22,421 bases of DNA from Janthinobacterium agaricidamnosum NBRC 102515 = DSM 9628 (GCF_000723165.1 NZ_HG322949.1:1453561-1475981); one strand, 5' to 3'; shown: positions 15,840 to 22,421, numbered from the stretch's first letter. Notes: generated by a model from the letters alone, not told the origin. Numbers and translations are program-made.

Positions 15840-16632
15840 AGACGGTTTTTTCAACCGCTCCGCCAACTAATATCCGGTCGCCGTCCATCTGCGTGCGTAT
15901 CAAACAATCCTGGCCGGTGGCATGGCCCTGGAATACGCTCAACCCCTGCTGCAAGTGGACCGTCAGTGCGCCCGCCGCGACACCGGTGGCGCTGTCTTCC
16001 AGCGCGGCATCGAGATGGTTGAAGTTGCGGCCTTCATATTGCCCATCAGCCAGTTTGTAATACGCATAACAACCGCTGACGCCCACTTTGCGGCCCCAGT
16101 CGGCGATCAATTCCAGGTTCGGCCGCAAGGCGTGCAAGGCGGCCCGGTCTTTGACTTCCAGTAACAACTTCGGACTGCCGACCGAGGCGATCACCGGCGC
16201 CGACAGCAGGTGTGGATGCTGGTGCTGGTTCAGCAATGCGGCCGGCAGGCCGGCATCGATTTTCACCGCTGGCGCCGCTTGTTTTTCCAGGCTGACGAAA
16301 TAACCTTCCGTGGTCTTGAGCAGCGTCAGGCTTTGGCCGCGTACTGCGGTCGTGACGGTCAGGCTGTGCTGGCCAGCGTGGCGCGCAAACAGCACCTCGC
16401 TCGCCGCCAGCGTCGCGTGCAGGCACAAGGGGCTGCGCATGTGCGGGTAATAATAGTCGAGCACGATGCCGCCGCCAGCGCTTTGATCGATGAATACGCA
16501 GGCACTTTTGTTTTGCTCGCGGGCGAACAACTGGCGCGCCGTGGCGTCGCCGGCATCGTCCTCGATGACGATGGCGACATTGCCGGCGCCGGGATGGGCG
16601 CCGAAGCATTTTAATTCGTGAAGAGTGGACAT
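15838..16632 (-). CDS. PhzF-family protein with altered catalytic site
   Basis: A 264-residue two-lobed protein of the PhzF/diaminopimelate-epimerase fold. Recognisable blocks are GNVAIVI (~17-23, family GNPxAV), AREQNKSACVFI (~37-48), SPLCLHATLAAS (~67-78, with the family His) and EDSATGVAAGAL (family xDxATGxAxG, second lobe). PhzF enzymes have Glu in the block S-E-(T/S); here Ala44 replaces it, so the usual proton shuttle of PhzF (trans-2,3-dihydro-3-hydroxyanthranilate isomerisation) is unlikely. No phenazine genes are nearby. A LexA-type box lies 72-88 bases upstream of the start and a 7-bp hairpin at 16657-16674 lies in the leader. Confidence 0.8.
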   Translation of the reverse strand: MSTLHELKCFGAHPGAGNVAIVIEDDAGDATARQLFAREQNKSACVFIDQSAGGGIVLDYYYPHMRSPLCLHATLAASEVLFARHAGQHSLTVTTAVRGQSLTLLKTTEGYFVSLEKQAAPAVKIDAGLPAALLNQHQHPHLLSAPVIASVGSPKLLLEVKDRAALHALRPNLELIADWGRKVGVSGCYAYYKLADGQYEGRNFNHLDAALEDSATGVAAGALTVHLQQGLSVFQGHATGQDCLIRTQMDGDRILVGGAVEKTV

Positions 16633-16656
16633 GGTTTGTGGTGGATCTGGTTGGCG

Positions 16657-16674
16657 GGAGTATCAGCATACTCC
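16657..16674. promoter_or_regulatory. Short inverted repeat in the phzF leader
   Basis: GGAGTAT and ATACTCC flank a 4-base centre, giving a perfect 7-bp dyad 25 bases upstream of the PhzF-family start. It may be a protein-binding site or an RNA hairpin near the ribosome site. Confidence 0.35.
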
Positions 16675-16704
16675 AGGCTCAAGCGGAAAAGGGATACAAT
16701 AACA

Positions 16705-16720
16705 CTGTGTTTATATACAG
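16705..16720. promoter_or_regulatory. LexA (SOS) box-like site
   Basis: CTGTGTTTATATACAG has the exact CTG-N10-CAG spacing and AT-rich core of the proteobacterial LexA box, with flanking A and T that extend the dyad. Read on the minus strand it lies upstream of the PhzF-family gene, with TATAAA- and TATTGT-like hexamers around it that could serve as a -10. The plus-strand side leads only into the MBL remnant region. Confidence 0.55.
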
Positions 16721-16774
16721 TATTTTAATATTATGAAACAGCCGCCGCCGTTGTCGCCCTTGCCCTTGCCCTTG

Positions 16775-16980
16775 CACGTACGCGTTATGGGAGGCAATCG
16801 CCCGAGTAATTTCCGTGCCGGGATGTCGCGAACCTTTAACGGCATCGGCACTGGTAATGCAAAATTCTGGCTTGGTATGCACCAGCAAGCCAGATTGAAA
16901 ACTACCTTCAGATCCATGGTGAGGCATGATAAGTGTCGCCAGCGCAACTTTTTTCAAGCGATACTTATAATGAGCTATGG
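16775..16980 (-). pseudogene. Fragment of an MBL-fold (ComEC-type) metallohydrolase
   Basis: The minus-strand frame reads IAHYKYRLKKVALATLIMPH and continues HGSEGSF, a PEFCITSADAVKG segment, RHPGTEITRAIA and SHNAYV. A hydrophobic strand followed by PHHGS..SF, then a strand and HP about 30 residues on, is the C-terminal signature of ComEC-like metallo-beta-lactamase-fold proteins. The N-terminal HxHxDH half is absent, and after SHNAYV the frame dissolves into a (GCCCTT)3 hexamer repeat at 16756-16773, so this is a decayed fragment. The frame stays open to 16679 and back to 17065, but those ends look random. Confidence 0.5.
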
Positions 16981-17126
16981 CGGCGGTTCGGCAGCGATGT
17001 CCAGCACGCCGGACGATAGCATCCGCAAGAAGAACGACAACAAGGAAGAGAGCATCCTTGCGCAAATAACCAGAGCAGGGAAGGACGCCGCGAAAAAAAA
17101 CCTATTGCAACTGACGCGCGCAAAGC

Positions 17127-20100
17127 TTATCGCTGAACTTTCACGAGTTCAGCGTCAACGAGCCCATAGTGTATGACGGGGTCCTGCGCCTCGGTAGGAA
17201 AATATTTTTTAGATACGCGTGCCATGGCAAAGTCGACATAGTTCAATAGTTCGGTCACGCTAACGCTCCCGTCGCGGTTGGAGTCTGCGGGCCCCTTCAA
17301 TCCATCGAGAACGACCCCGGTGAGCAGCCCCTTGCCGCGATAGCCTTCTTTTGCGGGACGTAACTTCGCCGCACCGGCCAAGACGCTGATGTTGACCGCT
17401 AAGCCGCCGCCGGAATTGCCAAGCGATAGCGGCCCATCTGCCAAAAGAGGGTGCCGGATTACATCCGCAATTAAGCCGCTGCTTTCGCACGCATCAAGAA
17501 TCAACAGCGTGTTTCCCTGACGGCCGCTTGCAATCAGCTCCAGCAATTCCGCAGGGGCGATGCCGTGAGCCGCCTGGATGCCGGGGCCGCCGGACTCACT
17601 GGTCGCGAAGTAGAACTTGTCGTTGCCAACCGAGTATCCGTGTCCAGATAGCCCCAACACCAATGTGTCGCCATAGCCGGCGCTGTCAACAGCGGTTTTG
17701 AGAAACCGCAGCACGTCCTGCTTGGTCTGTTTTTTTGTCGCTGAGACAGAAATCCTGGACTGCTCAACCGCGAAAAAAGCTGCGGCCAGCGCTTGGGCAT
17801 CAGTGGTTGCGAGAGGGAGCGGGGGCAGGGAATCATATTCGCTAACGCCTACAAATGCGCCAACCAATCGGCCCCGAGTATTCCCTTTGTTACGCGATTC
17901 GATCACGGTCAGCGGCAAAGCGCCGCTCGCGCCGCCATCTTGCGAGAAGAGGCCAACACTGACGTGGCCCGGAACAAATAACTTGGAAGGGAAAATGACC
18001 TTCAGAATCCCATTCTTTGCCGTTCCGGATATAGCCCCGGTGCCTACAACCTGGTCATCTACGTAGAGTAGAGCTTGCATAGGCGACTCAAACAGTGCGC
18101 TGACTTTCAACGAGACTACGACTGCCCCCCCGGCGCCGGCATTGGTGAAATACTCAGGGGGCAGTTGATCGGCCAGTTTGATCGGCAACTTGTCGCCGCC
18201 ACGCGTGCTTGTCGCTTCCTGTATCCCATCGACTTTGACATTCCCGCCATTCATGATCCAATGCTTGTCGACGAGTGTGTGGTTGTTCGGGCTGATCCGC
18301 GCGATTTCACCGTCTTCGGTCCACACCACAGCCCTGTCTTTGTCATCAAATGCGATGCCGAAGATAGTTCCGAGCAATCCGTTTTGCTTCCAGAGCAGAG
18401 TGCCGTCGTCGGCGCTGTAGGCGCTCAGGTTTCCCCAATAACCGCCGACCCAGATTTGTTTTCCATCGTTGCTAAAACGGACTGCTGTAGTGGGAACGCC
18501 AACGGCGCTTTTAACAGCACGCAGCTCTTGCCTGCGCCATTTGTACACATAGATGCTGGGCTCGTTCATCGTCAATGACTGGTCTACCAGTGGCGCCAAA
18601 AAGATGCGTTGCCGACGCACAGCGAGCACCACGGATTCCCCGTCCGGAGCGAATGCCATGCTGGAAATCCAGACCTTGTACCGTGCACTTGAAGCCTCCC
18701 ACCCTGGGGGGGCAATAAAAGCCAACCGTTTTAAAGTCTTGGTGCTGTAGATGGCTAATCCATCCACACAACCCACGGCCAGCAGCTCTCCATTGCGCGA
18801 TCCGGTCAGACGCCCGCCAAACGCTGGACAGCTCTTGGCGTTGTGCGACGCACTGATAAATTTGCTCAGGAAATCTAACGGACCAACAGACGGCAAGCCA
18901 ATTCTGCTGATACTTTCCCCCCTCGCGAGGTAAGCGAACCGCGTACTATCCGGAGAAAGCCAGATGCTGTTTTCCCATTCGCGGCTATTCGTGCCATCAA
19001 AGGGGATGGGGAGGGCGTCGACGGAGTAGCCCGTATCCAGGGCCTTTCTTTCCTTGGTATTGTCGGGACGCGCGATGGTTAAGACATCTTTTTGACCGAA
19101 TGACATATAGATTTTGGAAGTAGCATGCAATGCGCCGAAAGTAGGGAAGACATGCAACCTAAGGCGAGGCAGCATGCCAACGTAATTTTGTTGGCCCAAA
19201 CTCCAGATCGCGCCGCGTCCGTCCATGTCTCGCACCAATGCAAGGTTGCCATCGTCGGTTATGTTGTCGACGAAAACCCCCGGTCTTGACTGGCCGCGTG
19301 CGCGATAGACCAGAGTGCCGGTTCCTAGCTCGGCCACTTCCAGGTCATTGCCGCAAAATGCGATTCGGTCCGTACCGGGAGACGAGACGCTTTCGCGTAA
19401 GCCAGTAACAAGCTTCGTCCCGCCTTGCTCGCCGTATTTTGGAGAGCCCGTCTGGGTCTGAAGTTTAAGAAGCGATGTGAAACCCAGGTCGTCCGCAGCC
19501 AGCAAATAGTCCTCGGAGCCGGTGTCAACCAGTCTGGCCGATCGGGTGATGGGGACACCATCCAGCTTGTCTGTAAGGTCTCCTGCTTTCAATGGACCTC
19601 CTATTTGCATGACTCCGCCATTGACGGTGCTCCAGAGAACATCGTTGGCGACGAACTTGAGGTCAAGGAGATCACCACTATCTCTGACGGAGAGCCAGCG
19701 CCCCGTCTTCCAATCGAGAACATGGGCTTTATTTCTTTCGTCAAGTAAGGCAAGAACGGTAGCTTTGTCAGCGATGGATGCGGTGCGGAACGCTGCGCCA
19801 AGCGGATGCTCTATATGCCGCACAACCCGAATCTGGCCCGCCGACAGATCTAGCACGTCTGCCGACGTCTGTCCTGGCGAAAGCCCGACCGCCCAGTGTC
19901 CACTTTTGGACAGCGACAGAAACATATACGAATATGCCGGCAGATGCGCGAGTGGTGTTCGCAAGTCGCCAGCGGAAAACGTTTCAATGGCCCCGGACCG
20001 ATACGAGACAAGTACGATGCTGCCGTCAAGTATGAAACGGGCCTGGCTGACTTTGCCAGGTAAGCTCATGAGAGTCTGCAGCGGATTTTCCATGGTCCCC

Positions 20101-20264
20101 TGAAAAACCTTGCCTTCTTCATCCGTCACGAGCATCGTGCCCGAGCTTTTGCTGTGCGACATCCCGGTACATCCGCCGTCAAGCAAAGGCGAACCGATTG
20201 AGGGGGGGGACGTACATAAGATCGCCAGCGTCAGGAAGATGGCTTTGACGTTCAGCGTAAGCAT
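17127..20264 (-). CDS. Exported caspase-like (C14) protease with long beta-propeller region
   Basis: A 1045-residue protein. The ATG at 20264 is preferred over an in-frame ATG at 20297 because it starts a clean signal peptide (MLTLNVKAIFLTLAILC...) and avoids overlap with the gene before. Residues ~30-690 are beta-rich WD40/PQQ-like repeats (e.g. AVRFSNDGKQIWVGGYWGNL, SSMAFAPDGESVVLA), enough for one or two propellers. A short beta domain follows, then a peptidase C14 domain (~785-985) starting GRLVGAFVGVSEY, with catalytic His875 in LGLSGHGYS and Cys926 in LLILDACESSG. An EF-hand-like loop DSNRDGSVSVTEL lies at ~994. Propeller-caspase fusions occur in bacteria, but an exported one at the end of a four-gene operon with Rap1a-like proteins is not one I know. 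Substrate unknown. Confidence 0.85.
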   Translation of the reverse strand: MLTLNVKAIFLTLAILCTSPPSIGSPLLDGGCTGMSHSKSSGTMLVTDEEGKVFQGTMENPLQTLMSLPGKVSQARFILDGSIVLVSYRSGAIETFSAGDLRTPLAHLPAYSYMFLSLSKSGHWAVGLSPGQTSADVLDLSAGQIRVVRHIEHPLGAAFRTASIADKATVLALLDERNKAHVLDWKTGRWLSVRDSGDLLDLKFVANDVLWSTVNGGVMQIGGPLKAGDLTDKLDGVPITRSARLVDTGSEDYLLAADDLGFTSLLKLQTQTGSPKYGEQGGTKLVTGLRESVSSPGTDRIAFCGNDLEVAELGTGTLVYRARGQSRPGVFVDNITDDGNLALVRDMDGRGAIWSLGQQNYVGMLPRLRLHVFPTFGALHATSKIYMSFGQKDVLTIARPDNTKERKALDTGYSVDALPIPFDGTNSREWENSIWLSPDSTRFAYLARGESISRIGLPSVGPLDFLSKFISASHNAKSCPAFGGRLTGSRNGELLAVGCVDGLAIYSTKTLKRLAFIAPPGWEASSARYKVWISSMAFAPDGESVVLAVRRQRIFLAPLVDQSLTMNEPSIYVYKWRRQELRAVKSAVGVPTTAVRFSNDGKQIWVGGYWGNLSAYSADDGTLLWKQNGLLGTIFGIAFDDKDRAVVWTEDGEIARISPNNHTLVDKHWIMNGGNVKVDGIQEATSTRGGDKLPIKLADQLPPEYFTNAGAGGAVVVSLKVSALFESPMQALLYVDDQVVGTGAISGTAKNGILKVIFPSKLFVPGHVSVGLFSQDGGASGALPLTVIESRNKGNTRGRLVGAFVGVSEYDSLPPLPLATTDAQALAAAFFAVEQSRISVSATKKQTKQDVLRFLKTAVDSAGYGDTLVLGLSGHGYSVGNDKFYFATSESGGPGIQAAHGIAPAELLELIASGRQGNTLLILDACESSGLIADVIRHPLLADGPLSLGNSGGGLAVNISVLAGAAKLRPAKEGYRGKGLLTGVVLDGLKGPADSNRDGSVSVTELLNYVDFAMARVSKKYFPTEAQDPVIHYGLVDAELVKVQR

Positions 20265-20269
20265 TTGTA

Positions 20270-20677
20270 TTACTCGCAACGTGTGGCCCTCATCCACTGA
20301 ACTGTGACCTCAGTAGCGGGGTGCGAATAGGTAGCAGGGCGCTCAAGAATCCACTTGCCGAGGCCGCAGGATAGTTTCAATACTTCGTCTTCCTGCGGCG
20401 ACTTGGCCGTGCGGTTTGCCAACAACTTGGCCGGACACGAACCAGCGGGAATAGGGCTGGCGGCGGTCCCGTTTTGCCATTCAACGGCACCGGCCAATCC
20501 CTTCAGATATCCAATGCATTGGTCGTTCTTGCCCAGGTCGGATTGCAGTGTGTCGTGCCCTTTTGCTATCTCGCAGGTGACCATGCACGCGTTTGCGAGT
20601 GCTTCCGCGTTGGTTGGCGCGGCCTGAGTCAGGGACGCAGCCGCAGCTAACGCAAGGAAAATTATAATGATCTTCAT
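20270..20677 (-). CDS. Exported Rap1a/Tai-like small protein, copy 2
   Basis: A 135-residue secreted protein with a clear signal peptide (MKIIIIFLALAAAASLTQA, cleaved after ~19) and six cysteines in the mature part. The pattern CIGYLKGLAGAVEW, then CPAKLL, a helix, and HPATEVTVQWMRATRC at the end matches the Rap1a/Tai fold (C.GYL.G, C, HP...A...A....C), whose founding members are periplasmic immunity proteins against type VI amidase effectors. The ribosome site AGAGGTGA overlaps the preceding gene's stop. Only 5 bases separate it from the caspase gene. A role as regulator or inhibitor of the caspase protein is inferred from position only. Confidence 0.65.
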   Translation of the reverse strand: MKIIIIFLALAAAASLTQAAPTNAEALANACMVTCEIAKGHDTLQSDLGKNDQCIGYLKGLAGAVEWQNGTAASPIPAGSCPAKLLANRTAKSPQEDEVLKLSCGLGKWILERPATYSHPATEVTVQWMRATRCE

Positions 20678-20680
20678 GTG

Positions 20681-21100
20681 TCACCTCTTTCCGCATGCAA
20701 GTACAGTCGAAAGCAGGAACTCGCTCGCAGGAGTACCTGCGCTTTGCTTCGCACTCGCGCCAGCGACGAAACGTCTTAATAGTTCGCTTGAAGGAATGGA
20801 TTTGCAGCCAGGCCTTGTGGGAGCGCCATCCAAACCCAATTGAGAAAACTCTGCTGTAGCCGAAAGAAAGCCTTCGCAAAAGGCAGCGTTTTGTAGGCGG
20901 AATTGCTTGAGTTGCTCATCCGAGATTGGCGAGGCAAGCCCCCATTTGCAAACGCCGCGCAGATTCGCGGTCGACAGCCGCCCAACGGTATAGGCGTCGA
21001 TGAGGGTAGTCATTTCCTCAGGATAGTTATCTGCTGCGGTGGCGACGTACATGTCGGACATTAAGACGAAGCCTGCCATGATTGAGAGGATTGTTCGCAT
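20681..21100 (-). CDS. Exported Rap1a/Tai-like small protein, copy 1
   Basis: A 139-residue protein with signal peptide MRTILSIMAGFVLMSDMYVATA (cleaved ~23). The mature part has CEGFLSATAEFSQL, then Cys, SSELLRRFVAG and GTPASEFLLSTVLACGK, the order of blocks seen in Rap1a/Tai proteins and in the next gene. The two neighbours share little identity beyond these blocks, so they are old duplicates or separate recruits. It lies 15 bases after the tether gene and 3 bases before copy 2. An AGGGAA-like ribosome site precedes the ATG. Confidence 0.55.
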   Translation of the reverse strand: MRTILSIMAGFVLMSDMYVATAADNYPEEMTTLIDAYTVGRLSTANLRGVCKWGLASPISDEQLKQFRLQNAAFCEGFLSATAEFSQLGLDGAPTRPGCKSIPSSELLRRFVAGASAKQSAGTPASEFLLSTVLACGKR

Positions 21101-21115
21101 ATGTTCCCTAGGATT

Positions 21116-21694
21116 TTAAATTTGTTGGAATTGTCCCCAGCGCAGGAGTTCAAGTTCCGTGCGAATTTCGCTACGTTTCTTCTCGTCGGCGCTGCTCCAC
21201 GTTTGATAGACCTGAATGGCAAACCCGCCGATCGACACAACTAATGCCGCAATCGCGGTAATGAGCGCCATGTTTTTGTGTTTTTCGCCCGGACTGGCTG
21301 CCGTACGGCTGGTCTGGCTGAAATTGATGAGCGCATCGATATGCGTTTGCAGAGTCTCCGCACGGGAGTTCAGCAACTTCGCATCGAGTTTGCCTCCGGT
21401 GATCAGTCCCAGACGAACTGTTTCGATCCAAGAGTCGGCGGCGGACTTGGCCTTGAAATAAAGCTGCTCAGATTTAGCCAATTTACCTGGCGCCTTTGCA
21501 TGCATGACTTTGAGATCTCGAACTTCGTTGTAGGTGAGCGTGCGCAGCTTCGCGAAATCCGAAATTAAGGCGGCCAGGGAGGCGTCGTCCAGCGTATCGG
21601 CCTGAGCAAAGCCAGGACGTTCAAATAGCAGCAAGATGCAATTCGCGGATGCGATTTGCAGCAGGCGTCGGCGCTGTAGGAAAGCTGATGTCAT
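21116..21694 (-). CDS. Exported helical protein with C-terminal membrane anchor, unknown family
   Basis: A 192-residue protein, first gene of the operon. The N-terminus MTSAFLQRRRLLQIA followed by a hydrophobic stretch and GFAQA looks like a signal peptide, possibly twin-arginine (RR-R-LLQ). Residues ~32-135 are charged and helical (KLRTLTYNEVRDLKVMHAK...), with coiled-coil character. One strong membrane helix (~147-168, MALITAIAALVVSIGGFAIQ) is followed by a charged 25-residue tail. If the signal is cleaved, the helical domain is periplasmic and the tail cytoplasmic. GGAG lies 6 bases before the ATG. I do not recognise the family; a tether or sensor for the other three exported proteins is an inference. 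Confidence 0.65.
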   Translation of the reverse strand: MTSAFLQRRRLLQIASANCILLLFERPGFAQADTLDDASLAALISDFAKLRTLTYNEVRDLKVMHAKAPGKLAKSEQLYFKAKSAADSWIETVRLGLITGGKLDAKLLNSRAETLQTHIDALINFSQTSRTAASPGEKHKNMALITAIAALVVSIGGFAIQVYQTWSSADEKKRSEIRTELELLRWGQFQQI

Positions 21695-21778
21695 GTCGGC
21701 TCCACTGGATCAGGCTGGCGTCCACAGCATTAGGGCTTTTCGGGCGAACCGGAAGGGGCCAACACCTTGGACAACTAA

Positions 21779-21936
21779 GAGCCTATCCCAGTAGTGCGCG
21801 TCTTGTTCTGGCCGCGCATCGGGAGCGCGGACCAGGCGTGAGGAGGACGCGTGGCGGGCCACGCGACGACGATCAACGCAGTCCCCGCTGCTGAGGAGCG
21901 CCAGAAGAGGGCGTATTCATCTACTGGGATAGGCTC
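21779..21936. mobile_element. 158-bp MITE-like element with TAA target duplication
   Basis: GAGCCTATCCCAGTAG (21779-21794) and its perfect reverse complement (21921-21936) bound a non-coding GC-rich stretch. The element is flanked by TAA on both sides (21776-21778 and 21937-21939), a 3-bp target duplication of the TNA type common in some IS5-family groups. It is too short for a transposase and is read as a non-autonomous derivative. It sits inside the CTAAGTAGG end of the neighbouring repeat and 84 bases upstream of the caspase operon. Confidence 0.8.
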
Positions 21937-22110
21937 TAAGTAGGTCGTAATAAATGATTGTTATTTCTGACATCCATAACCGGCGCTCTGCAAGGCGGCC
22001 GGCGAGGCTTGCCCGCTGCTAGCAGTGCTCGCACTGCGTCGTAACGAGCGCCTTGCAGCGCCTCCGGTTCTGTTTGTCATAACTTCACAATCATTTTCCA
22101 CGACCTATAG
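21937..22110 (-). repeat. Structured inverted-repeat element, copy 2 (MITE-like), inverted
   Basis: Reverse-complemented, this stretch matches 1317-1491 over nearly its whole length, including TGGAAAATGATTGTGAAGTT, the GCAGTGC/GCACTGC dyad, TGCTAGCAGCGGGCAAGCC and the TTATTACGAC end. It has terminal repeats based on TAGGTCGT and a long imperfect central stem using TGCAAGGCG and CGCCTTGCA. Its outer CTAA end is split by the 158-bp element, so that element arrived later. Confidence 0.78.
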
Positions 22111-22165
22111 AGACATAATATCCTCCAAATCCGCAGAAAGCGATAGGACAATGTTAGAGTTGTTT

Positions 22166-22421
22166 GTAAGCGTAAAGCCAGCGCCGTCTTGAGCCAGGCA
22201 CCGAATTGTTGGATGATGGGATCACACCGCTGGGAAGCGGCGTGTTTTCAGGCCGAGGGAATCTGCGTGGCGCAGTTCCAGGGCAGGAAGTCGTCGACCC
22301 GGTTGACCGGATGATCGGCGATGTTGGTCAGCACATGGCGCAGCCAGGCCTCGGGGTCAACACCGTTGAGCCTGGCCGTTCCGATCAGCGAGTAGATGGC
22401 GGCGGCACGCTCGCCACCGTT
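22166..22421 (-). mobile_element. IS66-family insertion sequence, one end (partial)
   Basis: GTAAGCG at 22166 matches the usual IS66-family terminal sequence, and the transposase C-terminus begins 82 bases inside it. The other end lies outside the window, so the 8-bp target duplication cannot be checked. The 55 bases between this end and the repeat (22111-22165) show nothing recognisable. Confidence 0.6.
22248..22421 (-). CDS. IS66-family transposase, C-terminal 57 residues (partial)
   Basis: The minus-strand frame starts at the window edge with [20 protein letters not shown], continues with [10 protein letters not shown] and [10 protein letters not shown], and stops at TGA (22248-22250). 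This is the classical IS66 TnpC C-terminus (GG.RAA..YSLI.TAKLNG.DP..WL..VL..IADHP.NR.D.LLPW). The catalytic DDE core lies outside the window. Confidence 0.92.
   Translation of the reverse strand, partial: NGGERAAAIYSLIGTARLNGVDPEAWLRHVLTNIADHPVNRVDDFLPWNCATQIPSA

Noticed and set aside
16756..16773. (GCCCTT)3 tandem repeat as a CRISPR or phase-variation tract
   Set aside because: Only three hexamers, no spacers, and a length multiple of three outside any intact gene.
16679..17065. The MBL fragment as an intact 128-residue gene
   Set aside because: Both ends look random and the metal-binding N-terminal half is missing, so it is recorded as a fragment.
16733..17176. A 147-codon plus-strand open frame just after the LexA-like box
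   Set aside because: No ribosome site, low-complexity start, and it overlaps the MBL fragment antisense and the 3' end of the caspase gene. The box is assigned more plausibly to the other direction.
20264..20297. An upstream start giving an 11-residue N-terminal extension of the caspase protein
   Set aside because: The extension would overlap the previous gene and spoil an otherwise clean signal peptide.

Overview
The window looks like the chromosome of a GC-rich betaproteobacterium, most likely Oxalobacteraceae (Janthinobacterium, Duganella or Massilia type). This is inferred from the style of the 'secretion system X' pilus/type II-like operon, the Rhs tips, the GC-rich codon use and the IS66-type transposase end. 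No rRNA or tRNA gene was seen, so the genus is not proven.

Region 1 (1-3302) is an AT-richer graveyard of Rhs toxin tips. It holds the C-terminus of a DUF4258-like toxin with two immunity-like genes, a structured inverted-repeat element, an Rhs-core remnant, a second toxin tip with its immunity gene, and a frameshifted toxin remnant followed by an intact zinc-ribbon immunity-like gene.

Region 2 (3360-12334) is one compact ten-gene plus-strand operon for a type IV pilus/type II secretion-like machine. In order it encodes PilO/GspM-like, PilP/GspC-like, a secretin lipoprotein with a C-terminal cohesin domain, three pseudopilins (the third lacks Glu5), a GspF platform protein, a GspE ATPase, a PilM/GspL-like protein and a PilN-like protein. 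No prepilin peptidase lies in the window.

Region 3 (12526-16720) holds three minus-strand genes: a kappa-GST/DsbA-type 2-hydroxychromene-2-carboxylate isomerase-like protein, a TonB-dependent receptor, and a PhzF-family protein that has lost the catalytic glutamate. A good LexA-type box lies upstream of phzF, next to a fragment of an MBL-fold hydrolase gene.

Region 4 (17127-21694, minus strand) is the best candidate for an undescribed system. Four genes with 3-15 nt gaps encode an exported, membrane-tethered helical protein, two small exported Rap1a/Tai-like proteins, and a 1045-residue exported protein with a long beta-propeller region, a caspase-like (C14) His/Cys dyad and a terminal EF-hand-like loop.

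Region 5 (21775-22421) is a mobile-element boundary. A 158-bp MITE-like element with 16-bp inverted termini and a TAA target duplication sits inside the end of a second copy of the repeat seen at 1317-1491, in inverted orientation. An IS66-family transposase gene then runs off the window. The two repeat copies bracket about 20 kb.
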